DNA from: FEB-25 sp963726315 | GTDB lineage: Bacteria; Chloroflexota; Anaerolineae; Anaerolineales; UBA4823 | Assembly (NCBI GenBank): GCA_963726315.1 | Contig: CAVSBZ010000005.1 | Location: 1,736,001-1,800,000, forward strand | Reading direction: 5' to 3' | Length of the DNA stretch: 64,000 nucleotides | Shown: positions 36,299 through 45,563 of the stretch, piece by piece | Layout: every line of letters begins with the position of its first letter | How positions within the stretch are numbered: position 1 is the first letter of the stretch | Translations under genes and position numbers: made by a program | Notes under the pieces: generated by a model | The model's input: the letters and a program-made list of their open reading frames with translations, nothing else | The model's database searches: none | What the model was told of the DNA's origin: nothing

Positions 36299-37363
36299 AT
36301 GAAGAAGATTAGTCTGTTTTTTGTCGCACTATTGATTATGTCTTTGATCCTCACCGCCTGCGGAGGTAGCGCTCAGAAATCTACTACTTTGAACCTTTAT
36401 GCCTGGTCAGAATATGTTCCCCAACAATTATTAGACGATTTCGGGAAGAAATATGGAATCACCGTAAATTATGACACATATTCATCTAATGAGGAAATGT
36501 TGGCCAAGCTCCAGGCAGGAGCTTCTGGTTATGATGTAATTATCCCCAGTGATTATACCGTCGCCATCATGATCAGCCAGAATATGCTCGAACCGATTGA
36601 TGTGACCAAACTTGCCAACTTCGGCAACCTTGACCCGCGATTCATTAACCGCGATTACGATCCTGGAAATAAATACACAATCCCGTATCAATGGGGGACG
36701 ACAGGATTGATCTATGATAGCGCTACGAGCCCATCTGCCCCAAAGAATTGGCTTGACTTATGGGATCCATCCTTTAATGCCCGCCTTGTATTTCTCGATG
36801 ATGAGCGGGAAGTAATGGGAATGGTTTTGCAAGTACTGGGGTACGATAAAAACTCTACCAATGAGAGTGAGCTGCAACAGGCAGAGGAAAAATTGTTAGA
36901 ACTGAAACCCAACATCCTTAAGTTTGATAGCGATGCACCTGAGACTGCCATTATCAGCGGCGAAGCCTGGGCGGGATTGGTATATAACGGGAATTCTTCC
37001 CTGGCGCTGGCAGAAGATCCAAATGTTGTCTACATCTGCCCTAGTGAGGGCTGCACCATCTGGTTTGATAACCTTGCGATCCCCAAAGGCGCGCCTCACA
37101 TGGATGCAGCACTACTGTTTATGGATTGGGTTATGGATCCACAACAAAGCATTTTGATCACTAAGGAATTCCCATATTCCAATCCAAATAAGGCTGCATT
37201 GGATTTATTGAAGACAGATGACCCTGCTTTGTATGAAACCTATATGGGATTTTCTGGGACCAATCCTGATGATGCCTTCCTGGCAAACGCAACACCAATC
37301 AAGGATGTAGGTGAAGCAACGACAATATACGATAGTTTATGGACTGATTTTAAGTCTAAATAA
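36299..37363 (+). CDS. potD: Polyamine-binding lipoprotein of the ABC transporter
   Basis: 354 residues from ATG at 36299, chosen for AAAAGGAG nine bases upstream. A lipoprotein signal ends LILTACGG, with Cys21 as the lipidated residue. The mature part opens LNLYAWSEYVPQQLLDDF and has SYDVIIPSDYTV-like SGYDVIIPSDYTV and PYQWGTTGLIYD, all characteristic of PotD/PotF. It captures putrescine or spermidine outside the membrane. The gene ends ahead of a 13-bp hairpin. Confidence 0.94.
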   Translation: MKKISLFFVALLIMSLILTACGGSAQKSTTLNLYAWSEYVPQQLLDDFGKKYGITVNYDTYSSNEEMLAKLQAGASGYDVIIPSDYTVAIMISQNMLEPIDVTKLANFGNLDPRFINRDYDPGNKYTIPYQWGTTGLIYDSATSPSAPKNWLDLWDPSFNARLVFLDDEREVMGMVLQVLGYDKNSTNESELQQAEEKLLELKPNILKFDSDAPETAIISGEAWAGLVYNGNSSLALAEDPNVVYICPSEGCTIWFDNLAIPKGAPHMDAALLFMDWVMDPQQSILITKEFPYSNPNKAALDLLKTDDPALYETYMGFSGTNPDDAFLANATPIKDVGEATTIYDSLWTDFKSK

Positions 37364-37381
37364 GGATTGTTAGGTGTATAG

Positions 37382-37420
37382 TCCTGATCCTGAAAAGATG
37401 ATTTCAATTCAGGATCAGGA
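37382..37420 (+). terminator. Hairpin after potD
   Basis: Perfect 13-bp stem TCCTGATCCTGAA (37382-37394) with complement at 37408-37420, 13-base loop. No clean U-tract follows, so terminator strength is uncertain. Confidence 0.6.
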
Positions 37421-37448
37421 GTTGCAGGTATTTATTTATATGTATAGC

Positions 37449-37494
37449 ATTTCGATAGATCACAATTTGATATGACGATTTGTCGTATCGAAAT
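37449..37494. promoter_or_regulatory. Inverted repeat ahead of the saccharopine-dehydrogenase-like gene
   Basis: ATTTCGATA (37449-37457) and TATCGAAAT (37486-37494) are 9-bp inverted arms 28 bp apart, 40 bp before the next start codon, with a smaller ACGA-TTTG-TCGT inside. It is a candidate operator. Related ATCGAAA/TTTCGAT arms occur at 58552-58589. Confidence 0.4.
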
Positions 37495-37533
37495 GATAGC
37501 GAATTTGTCCTAATATTAATAAGGAGATGCGTT

Positions 37534-38739
37534 ATGAAAATATTGCTGGTTGGTGTTGGTGGTGTAGGAGAAGCGATGGCAATGATTGCGAAACCGAAGG
37601 AATGGGTGGAGCAAGTTGTTCTCGCTGACTATAATTTTGAACGCGTAAAAGAAGTGCAAGCAAAATTAGGAGACAATAAACGGTTCCCGATAGAGAAAGT
37701 GGATGCTAAACATCGGGAACAGATTGAAGCCCTCGCCCAGAAATATCGTGTTGACCTAATTATGAATGCTTGTGATCCGATTTATAACGTATCAATTTTT
37801 GAAGCCGCCTATAACTATGGATGTAATTACATGGATATGGCGATGACTTTATCTGAACCTCATCCGAGTGATCCATTCAACCAATGCGGGATAAAACTAG
37901 GCGATTATCAATTCGAGCGATCGAAATTATGGGAGCAAAAAGGACTACTCGCTCTGGTTGGATTAGGGGTTGAACCAGGGATGGCAGATATTTTCGCACG
38001 ATATGCCCAGGATTACCTCTTTGATGAAATTGATGAAGTAGGCATTCGGGATGGCGCAAACATCGAAGTGAGAGGTTATGAATTTGCTCCGAACTTTTCG
38101 ATTTGGACGACGATAGAAGAATGTTTAAACCCGCCAGTGATTTGGGAAAAGAACCGTGGATGGTTTACTACACAACCATTTTCTGAGCCAGAAGTATTTG
38201 AATTTCCTGGTGGTATAGGTAAGGTCGAGGTGGTTAATGTCGAGCATGAAGAAGTTTTGCTGATACCTCGCTGGGTGAAGAGTAAACGAGTGACGTTTAA
38301 ATATGGGCTGGGAGATAAATTTATTGATGTACTAAAGACCCTGCATATGATTGGCCTGGATAACAAGGAAACGATCAAGGTTAAAGACGTCTTTGTTGCT
38401 CCAAGAGATGTTGTGGTAGCCTGCCTACCTGACCCCGCTCACCTGGGTGATCAAATGTTCGGGAAAACTTGTGCCGGTACATGGGTGAAAGGTATAAAAG
38501 ATGGAAAACAACGCCAGGTATATCTCTACCAGGTAGCGGACAATGAAGAATGCATGAAGAATTGGGGTTGCCAGGCAGTAGTCGCGCAAACAGCCTTCAA
38601 CGCAGTAATCGGCTGGGAAATGTTGAATTTTGGCACCTGGAGCGGTACTGGTGTACTCGGTCCCGAGGCTTTCGATCCTATGCCATTTATGAAGAAAATG
38701 GAAGAGTATGGATTTCCATACGGTATAAAAGAAATGTGA
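37534..38739 (+). CDS. Saccharopine dehydrogenase-like / carboxynorspermidine-synthase-like oxidoreductase
   Basis: 401 residues from ATG at 37534 (AAGGAGA upstream). The N-terminal Rossmann motif is KILLVGVGGVGEAMAMIA, followed by GLGVEPGMADIFARYA and the C-terminal CAGTWVKGIKDGKQRQVYLYQVADNEE stretch, which resembles carboxynorspermidine/carboxyspermidine dehydrogenases as well as saccharopine reductases. It should make or break a C-N bond between an amine and a carbonyl acid with NAD(P)H. Its position between potABCD and the GABA-type aminotransferase fits polyamine or diamino acid metabolism; direction and substrate are open. Confidence 0.8.
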   Translation: MKILLVGVGGVGEAMAMIAKPKEWVEQVVLADYNFERVKEVQAKLGDNKRFPIEKVDAKHREQIEALAQKYRVDLIMNACDPIYNVSIFEAAYNYGCNYMDMAMTLSEPHPSDPFNQCGIKLGDYQFERSKLWEQKGLLALVGLGVEPGMADIFARYAQDYLFDEIDEVGIRDGANIEVRGYEFAPNFSIWTTIEECLNPPVIWEKNRGWFTTQPFSEPEVFEFPGGIGKVEVVNVEHEEVLLIPRWVKSKRVTFKYGLGDKFIDVLKTLHMIGLDNKETIKVKDVFVAPRDVVVACLPDPAHLGDQMFGKTCAGTWVKGIKDGKQRQVYLYQVADNEECMKNWGCQAVVAQTAFNAVIGWEMLNFGTWSGTGVLGPEAFDPMPFMKKMEEYGFPYGIKEM

Positions 38740-38759
38740 GAAATGAAGAGAAGATAACT

Positions 38760-40034
38760 ATGACCCCCGACAATGATTTTAGACAAAATTTATCTCCCGT
38801 ATGGTCGAGGATTTTCTCTATTGAGGTTGACCATGGGGAAGGAAGCTACTTGGTTGATATCCATGGTAATAAATATCTGGATTTTACCTGTGGCATAGGT
38901 GTAACGAATACCGGACATTGCCATCCGAAAGTAGTTGAAGCGATCCGCAAACAGGCTGGGATGTTAATCCACGGACAGGCTAATATCGTGATTCATCAGC
39001 CGATGTTGGATTTGGTCAGTGAGCTGAAGACGATAACAAATCCAGCAATGGATGGATTTTTCTTTACGAATTCAGGAGCAGAAGCTGTTGAAGGGGCGAT
39101 GAAACTGGCACGTCATGCCACCGGTCGAACCAATATTATTGTATTTCAAGGGAGCTTTCATGGGCGAACGGTGGGCACGATGTCACTCACTACCTCGAAA
39201 ACCGTTTACCGAACGGGCTATCAACCCTTGATGGCTGGGGTATTCGTAGCACCTTACCCATATAGCTATCGTTACGGTTGGACCGATGAGCAAACAACTC
39301 AATGGTGCCTAGATGAGTTAGAATTTTTATTCTTGTCACAAACAGCTCCCCAGGAAACCGCGGCTATATTAATTGAGCCAGTGTTGGGTGAGGGTGGCTA
39401 TGTCGTGCCTCCAACTGGATTTATGAACAACTTGCGGGACATCTGTGATAAACATGGAATTATGTTAATTGTTGACGAAATCCAATCAGGTTTTGGACGG
39501 ACGGGGAAATGGTTTGCCCAAGAGCATTTCAATGTTACTCCCGATATAATGACCGTCGCCAAGGGAATTGCCTCCGGATTACCGCTGTCCGGAGTTTTCA
39601 GCCGTCTTGACCTGATGAAGAAATGGCAGACCGGCACCCATGGAGGCACATACGGCGGAAACGTAATCGCATGTGCAGCAGGTGTGGCAACAATTAGAGC
39701 AATGCGCAACGAAAATATGCTTGATAATGCCCGCAACAGAGGCCAACAGTTGATGAATCAGCTCAGGCGAGTTCAACTAGACTTCCCGGTCATCGGTGAC
39801 GTGCGCGGTTTGGGATTAATGATTGGGATGGAATTTCGAGGTATAGATAGGAAACCCGATAAAGCAACAACAAAGGCAGTGGTTCAGGCGTGCTTTGAAA
39901 GGAAGTTAATGTTACTATCCTGTGGCACCTTTGATAATGTGATCCGCTGGATCCCACCACTGATTGTCACTGAAAAGCAGATTGATGAGGCAGCAGATAT
40001 TTTCGTCGATGCACTTAAATCTGTAGTCAACTAA
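38760..40034 (+). CDS. gabT: Class III aminotransferase, 4-aminobutyrate type (aminotransferase D)
   Basis: 424 residues from ATG at 38760; the longer open frame upstream overlaps the preceding gene and is not used. GabT-like features are YLDFTCGIGVTNTGHCHP, NSGAEAVEGAMKLARHATGR, SFHGRTVGTMSLT, LIVDEIQSGFGRTGKW, the PLP Lys in VAKGIASGLPLSG and HGGTYGGNVIACAAG. The likely reaction is GABA or another omega-amino acid to its semialdehyde. The gene follows the saccharopine-dehydrogenase-like gene by 20 bp. The exact amine is uncertain, so the gene symbol is provisional. Confidence 0.82.
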   Translation: MTPDNDFRQNLSPVWSRIFSIEVDHGEGSYLVDIHGNKYLDFTCGIGVTNTGHCHPKVVEAIRKQAGMLIHGQANIVIHQPMLDLVSELKTITNPAMDGFFFTNSGAEAVEGAMKLARHATGRTNIIVFQGSFHGRTVGTMSLTTSKTVYRTGYQPLMAGVFVAPYPYSYRYGWTDEQTTQWCLDELEFLFLSQTAPQETAAILIEPVLGEGGYVVPPTGFMNNLRDICDKHGIMLIVDEIQSGFGRTGKWFAQEHFNVTPDIMTVAKGIASGLPLSGVFSRLDLMKKWQTGTHGGTYGGNVIACAAGVATIRAMRNENMLDNARNRGQQLMNQLRRVQLDFPVIGDVRGLGLMIGMEFRGIDRKPDKATTKAVVQACFERKLMLLSCGTFDNVIRWIPPLIVTEKQIDEAADIFVDALKSVVN

Positions 40035-40060
40035 GCCGTTCTAATTATTAAGGTAATTCT

Positions 40061-41416
40061 ATGGTTGCGATCGATCGCCAGCGGTTGGCGGAGCTGCTCA
40101 CTGCAGAAGAGAACCGTTTCCACCAAGAGCATAAAAAATCATTTGAGTTATATCAACGCGCCCGAAAATCTCTGCAGGGCGGCGTTCCGATGCTATGGAT
40201 GATTCGTTGGGCAGGCACTTTTCCGATTTTCGTGAAAGAGGGAAGAGGTGCTCATTTTGTTGATATAGACGGACATGAGTATATTGATTTTTGCTTGGGT
40301 GATACTGGTGCAATGACCGGGCATGCTCCCGAAGCTACAGTACAAGCGATCATTCAGCAAGCAAAAAAAGGGATTACATATATGTTACCCACCGAAGATG
40401 TAATATGGGTGGGTGAAGAGCTGCAGCGGCGCTTTGGACTACCTTATTGGCAGTTTACCCTCACTGCAACCGATGCAAATCGGTTCGCTATTCGTATGGC
40501 GAGGGAGATCACGCAACGAAAATACATTCTCGTTTTCAATTATTGCTACCACGGGTCGGTAGATGAGACATTTATCACGATCAATCCGGAGGGTCCAGGA
40601 CCAAGAAGGGGCAACCTCGGTCCGCCAGTGAACCCGAACGAAACCACGAGGGTAATTGAATTCAACGATATTCAGGCTTTAGATACGGCATTGTCTGATG
40701 GAGATGTGGCTTGCGTACTCGCAGAACCAGCGATGACGAATATTGGGATCATCCATCCCGATCCCGGTTTTCATGATGCGATGAGAGAAATTACACGAAA
40801 AACTGGCACCTTGCTTATCATCGATGAAACCCATACGATCTGCACTGGCCCACGTGGTTACACTGGTGAATACGGATTACAGCCGGATATGTTCACATTG
40901 GGGAAGCCTATCGCTGGTGGTGTTCCAGCTGCGGTATATGGGTTTTCGCAGGATATTGCCGAAAGGTTTAATGCTCGATTGAATCTTGATGATTCTGATG
41001 TAGGTGGTATTGGTGGGACACTGGCCGGAAATGCGCTGTCCATTGCTGCCATGAAAGCCACACTTGAGCACGTCTTGACCAAATCTGCATATAAAAAAGC
41101 GATTGAGCTAACCATCAGGTTTACTCATGGGGTAGAATCGGTGATCCGAGAGATGGGGTTACCTTGGATCGTCAACAGATTAGGCTGCCGCATTGAGTAT
41201 TGGTTTCGTGCAACGCCTCCACGGAACGGTGGGGAAGCCAACGATGCTGTTGACAGTGAATTAGACCGATATATGCACTTATATTCACTTAATCGAGGCA
41301 TTTTGATGACACCATTCCATAATATGGCTTTGATTGCCCCAGACACGTCCGAAGCCGATATTGATTTCCATACTTTGGTATTTCGTGAAGCTGTTCAAAA
41401 TTTATTAATTGAATAA
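40061..41416 (+). CDS. Class III aminotransferase, divergent GSA-aminomutase-like (aminotransferase E)
   Basis: 451 residues. The core has FVDIDGHEYIDFCLGDTGAMTGH, LTATDANRFAIRMAREITQR (where most relatives have a SGTEA-type start), LLIIDETHTICTG and the PLP Lys in TLGKPIAGGVPAA. The DETHT version of the cofactor-Asp segment sets it apart from the other four aminotransferases in the window. It is preceded by a weak ribosome site and followed, 12 bp on, by AOR no. 2. It probably makes an aldehyde or aminomutase product for that enzyme; the substrate is not identified. Confidence 0.82.
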   Translation: MVAIDRQRLAELLTAEENRFHQEHKKSFELYQRARKSLQGGVPMLWMIRWAGTFPIFVKEGRGAHFVDIDGHEYIDFCLGDTGAMTGHAPEATVQAIIQQAKKGITYMLPTEDVIWVGEELQRRFGLPYWQFTLTATDANRFAIRMAREITQRKYILVFNYCYHGSVDETFITINPEGPGPRRGNLGPPVNPNETTRVIEFNDIQALDTALSDGDVACVLAEPAMTNIGIIHPDPGFHDAMREITRKTGTLLIIDETHTICTGPRGYTGEYGLQPDMFTLGKPIAGGVPAAVYGFSQDIAERFNARLNLDDSDVGGIGGTLAGNALSIAAMKATLEHVLTKSAYKKAIELTIRFTHGVESVIREMGLPWIVNRLGCRIEYWFRATPPRNGGEANDAVDSELDRYMHLYSLNRGILMTPFHNMALIAPDTSEADIDFHTLVFREAVQNLLIE

Positions 41417-41428
41417 ATAGGAGTTTTG

Positions 41429-43160
41429 ATGGAAGAAAAAACTAAAGCTAAGTATGAGTTATTTGTATGGCGGGTTAACAGCAGGACAAAAAAAGTAGCA
41501 CGCGAAATAACGCCACCCTCATGGGGACAATTGGGTGGGAGAGGATTAGTTGCTAGAATCTTGTTGGATGAAGTTCCTCCCGCTTGTGAACCGCTTGGTC
41601 CACTCAATAAGTTAATCTTTGCACCAGGTTTACTGGTTGGGCATATGCTGTCGAGTTGCGACCGTATATCGATTGGTGGTAAAAGTCCTTTGACTGGGGG
41701 TGTGAAAGAAGCGAATGCTGGAGGTACAACTGGTTTACATTTGATGTTTTTAGGAATAAAAGCTTTAATCATCGAAGATAAACCGGATGATGATGAATGG
41801 AGTGTACTGCTGGTAAATCAATCAGGGATTATTTTTGAACCAGCAGATTACTTGATTGGACGTGGCGTGTATGAATGTGCGCTAAAACTTACTGAGCGGT
41901 ATGGTAACAAAATTGCTGTTGCGGTGATCGGGCAAGGGGGAGAAATGCAGCTGGCTTCCGCTGGTATTCAGAACCTCGATAAAGAAAATCTTCCCTCCCG
42001 TATTGCCGCGAGAGGTGGTTTAGGGGCAGTTATGGGAACGAAGAAGATAAAGGCAATTGTGATTGATTCCAATGAAGGGCAAAAACCTCCTATAGCCCAT
42101 CCAGATGAATTCAAACTTGCGCAAAAGTCATTTACAAAAGCTCTGATGGATCATCCCCAAACTGCTGTCTACCGGGATTATGGAACTGCAGCAATGGCGC
42201 GTATGAGCGATAGCTTCGGGGGATTACCGACCCGTAATTTTTCTACTGGACAGTTCGAGTCGGTCGAGACGATCAGCGGTGAATATATGCGCGATGTGAT
42301 CTTAAAACGAGATGGAGTTGGTGAGCCAACTCATGCCTGCATGCCGGGATGTACGATCCGGTGTTCAAATAATTATGCGGATACAAGCGGTAAATCGATA
42401 GTTTCTCCGTTAGAATATGAGACGATTGGTTTAATGGGCTCTAATCTGGGAATCAGCGACTTGGATAAAATTGCCAAACTGAATTGGATGGTAAATGACT
42501 TGGGTTTAGATTCGATCGAGATTGGAGCTGCTCTTGGTGTAGCAGCGAAGGCAGGTGTAATGGAATTCGGGGATTACGAACGTGCCGAACAACTGATCAC
42601 AGAAATTAAACTCAATACACCATTAGGTAGGTTATTAGGGAGTGGTGCTACGATAACAGGTAAGGTATTGGGAATTGAGCAAGTTCCAGCGGTGAAAGGG
42701 CAGGCTATGTCTGCTTATGAGCCTCGTGCCATCAAAGGCACTGGAGTGACCTACGCCACCTCGCCACAAGGCGCGGACCATACGAGTGGGCTGACCATCC
42801 GGGCGAAAGTCAATCACCTCGATCCCAACGGGCAGGCAGCTCTATCAAGAACGTTCCAAATTAATATGGCAGGCTACGACACACTTGGGGCATGTATATT
42901 CGCCGGCAGTGGCTTTCTTGCTGCCCCGGAATCAATTCGTGATTTATTGAATTCCCGATATGATTGGGAAGTGAAATTAGATATTCTACAGGTATTAGGT
43001 AAAGAAACACTGAGCTTGGAACGGGAGTTTAATCAGACGCGCTGGGTTCTCCAGCGCAGATGATCGTCTACCTGAGTGGATGACCCGCGAACCTTTACCT
43101 CCGACTAATGCGATTTTTGATGTAACTGAGGAAGATTTGGACGGCGTGTACAATTGGTAA
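41429..43160 (+). CDS. Aldehyde:ferredoxin oxidoreductase family protein (no. 2), frameshifted at its C-terminus
   Basis: The main frame runs from ATG at 41429 (AGGAG upstream) to a stop at 43063. Near 43037-43044 a +1 insertion or 2-base deletion displaces the end, which resumes GFSSADDRLPEWMTREPLPPT and ends DGVYNW at 43160, a normal AOR C-terminus; restored length is about 576. Features include GGRGLVARILLDE, SIGGKSPLTGGVKEANAGG and ARGGLGAVMGTKKIKAIVID. The iron-sulfur ligands read CMPGCTIRC, a CxxxCxxxC spacing unlike the CxxCxxxC of no. 1. It is last in the island, so it may oxidise aldehydes formed by the aminotransferases to acids with ferredoxin as acceptor. Confidence 0.88.
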
Positions 43161-43218
43161 GATAGGCAAGGTCAATTCTGCATTACACGTTTTTTATGTT
43201 CCTTGAAAATAACTGTTT

Positions 43219-43246
43219 CATCCGCCAACGAGATCCATGGCGGATG
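43219..43246 (+). terminator. Inverted repeat closing the catabolic island
   Basis: CATCCGCCA (43219-43227) / TGGCGGATG (43238-43246), 9-bp perfect stem with 10-base loop, then AATTTGTC. It is a weak U-tract, so terminator function is tentative. The rest of 43161-43428 shows no supported gene. Confidence 0.45.
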
Positions 43247-43428
43247 AATTTGTCTATCGTTCAATTTTATTAGTAAATGCAAATGTTCGATTGTTAAAAG
43301 TAAAATCAGTGATCTCTCAATTCTTATTTCAAGAAATATACGAATAGATATGCATAAACTCTTCACATTGATTTCTCGTTATAAAATTTACTTTAGAAGA
43401 CTTATAATTAATTCTGAGGGAATAACAT

Positions 43429-45451
43429 ATGGCTAATCAAGAATTATATGATCGCTTGGATCAAATAAAACAAGTAATCAATTTCCATAATTACCGCTAC
43501 CATGTATTGGATTCGCCGGTGATCAGCGATTATGAATATGATAAATTAATCAAAGAATTAAAAAGACATAGAATCTTCTCATCCTGAATGGATCACCCCT
43601 GATTCACCAAGCCAGAGAGCAGGAGCCGAACCCCTGAATAAATTCGTCAAAATTCACCATCTAGGACCGATCTTAAGTTTAGCTAACGCATTTTCAGACG
43701 AAGATGTTTTAGCGTGGTTTGAACGAATAAACCGTCTTGATGAGAGGGTGAATTCAACCGGGTTTGTAGTGGAACCAAAAATAGATGGATTGACGGTTGT
43801 TTTACATTATCGTGATGGTATTTTTATTCAAGGTGCGACACGCGGTGATGGCGTCATCGGGGAAGATATCACGGCAAATCTGAAGACTGTGCGCGCCTTA
43901 CCGCTTAATATTCCAGTTGACAGTAAAGGTCCGAAACCACCATCTGAGATCGTTGTCCGTGGAGAAGCGTTTATCACTATCAAGAATTTCGAGAAGCTCA
44001 ACCAGCACTTGGAAGATGCAGGTGAGAGTACCTATCAAAATCCTCGCAATACTGCTGCTGGTTCATTACGCCAACTTGATCCTGGTCTTACTGCCACAAG
44101 ACCCCTAACGATTCTAATCTATGCGGTTATTTCTAAAAATGGAAATACTCCAACCACTCAAATTGAGCGCTTGCAATATCTGAAATATCTTGGTTTTCCA
44201 GTTCCAGAGGCGTATTATTGTAATAATATTTATGAGGCAATCAATGCCTATAAGCAGCTCTCCGAAAAGCGCGATAAGTTAACATACGAGGCTGACGGGG
44301 CAGTGATAAAGATCAATGATCTGAAACTGGCAGAAGACCTTGGTGTTGTTGGTAAAGATCCAAGAGGGGCAATCGCGTATAAATTTCCTGCCCAAGAGGT
44401 TACAACAAAACTATTAGATATCGGCGTGAATGTAGGTCGCACTGGCGTACTTACACCATACGCAATCCTTGAAGCGGTGGAAGTTGGGGGAGTGGTTGTC
44501 AGGCAAGCCACATTGCACAACTTTGACTACATTCGTGATAAGGATATTCGTATCGGTGATCGGGTGGCACTGAAACGTGCTGGGGATGTAATTCCTTATG
44601 TTATCGGACCTATCCACGACTTGAGGACAGGAAATGAATTAACCTTTATACCACCAAAAAAGTGTCCAACTTGCGAGCAACCGGTCGAGCATTTTGAAGG
44701 AGAGGTAGCCTGGTATTGCGTAAATACATCCTGCCCAGCGCAATTGATCCGAAATTTGGAGCATTTTGCCTCACGCGGAGCGATGGAGATAGTAGGGCTT
44801 GGGATAAAAATTGTTGAGCAATTAGTGATTTCTACACTTGTTCAAGATGTCGCAGATCTTTATACTTTGAACAAAAATCAGCTGCTCTCTTTGGAAGGCT
44901 TTGCAGGAAAAAAAGCCGATAATTTACTTGCATCAATCGAAGAATCAAAGGATCGCCCGCTAAGCCGGTTGATCAATGCACTTGGGATACGCGGTGTCGG
45001 CGAAGTAATGTCTGTAGAATTAGCGCGTAATTTTACCGACTTGGATATTTTATCCCGAGCCATGATTATCGACTTAGAACAGATTGAGGGTGTAGGTCCG
45101 AACATTGCAATGGCTATCGTTGATTGGTTTAAAAGAGAAACCAACAAAAAAGTACTGGAAAAACTACATCAAGCTGATGTATGGCCGGTTGAAAAACCAG
45201 CAGCCCATCAGACCGGCGAAAAGATAAGATTGAGTGAGCTAACCTTTGTCATCACTGGCACTTTAGCGGGTTTAACGAGAGAGCAATTAGAAGAGGTTAT
45301 CCAGGAAAACGGAGGTAAAGTAACCGATTCCGTCAGTAAAAATACTAGCTATTTGATAGTTGGAGACCAGCCAGGTTCTAAACTGGATAAAGCCAGAAAG
45401 CTGGGAGTTCAAATCATCGGACTTGAAGATTTTAATAAGCTGCTTGAATAG
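43429..45451 (+). CDS. ligA: NAD-dependent DNA ligase, frameshifted near its start
   Basis: The start is ATG at 43429 (MANQELYDRLDQIKQVINFHNYRYH), the usual Ia-domain opening. The frame breaks at the A5 run 43560-43564: removing one A joins LIKELK to DIESSHPEWITPDSPSQRAG and the rest. Restored length is 673, normal for LigA. The adenylation Lys lies in VEPKIDGL, followed by the OB domain, a four-Cys zinc finger (CPTCEQPVEHF ... CVNTSCPAQL), the HhH domain and a C-terminal BRCT domain (from about 600). It seals nicks in replication. The single-base homopolymer change in an essential gene suggests sequencing error. Confidence 0.94.
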
Positions 45452-45563
45452 AGAGTAACCAATAAAGAGAAAATAGCGATAAGTTACTTCATATAATATG
45501 CTATTCTATCCGCTAACGACATCTATTTTATGATTTCTATTCGTCATATGAACTAAATAAATC

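Noticed and set aside
43172..43366. 64-codon minus-strand open frame between AOR no. 2 and ligA
   Set aside because: No ribosome site, Ile/Leu-rich low complexity, and it overlaps the hairpin at 43219-43246.
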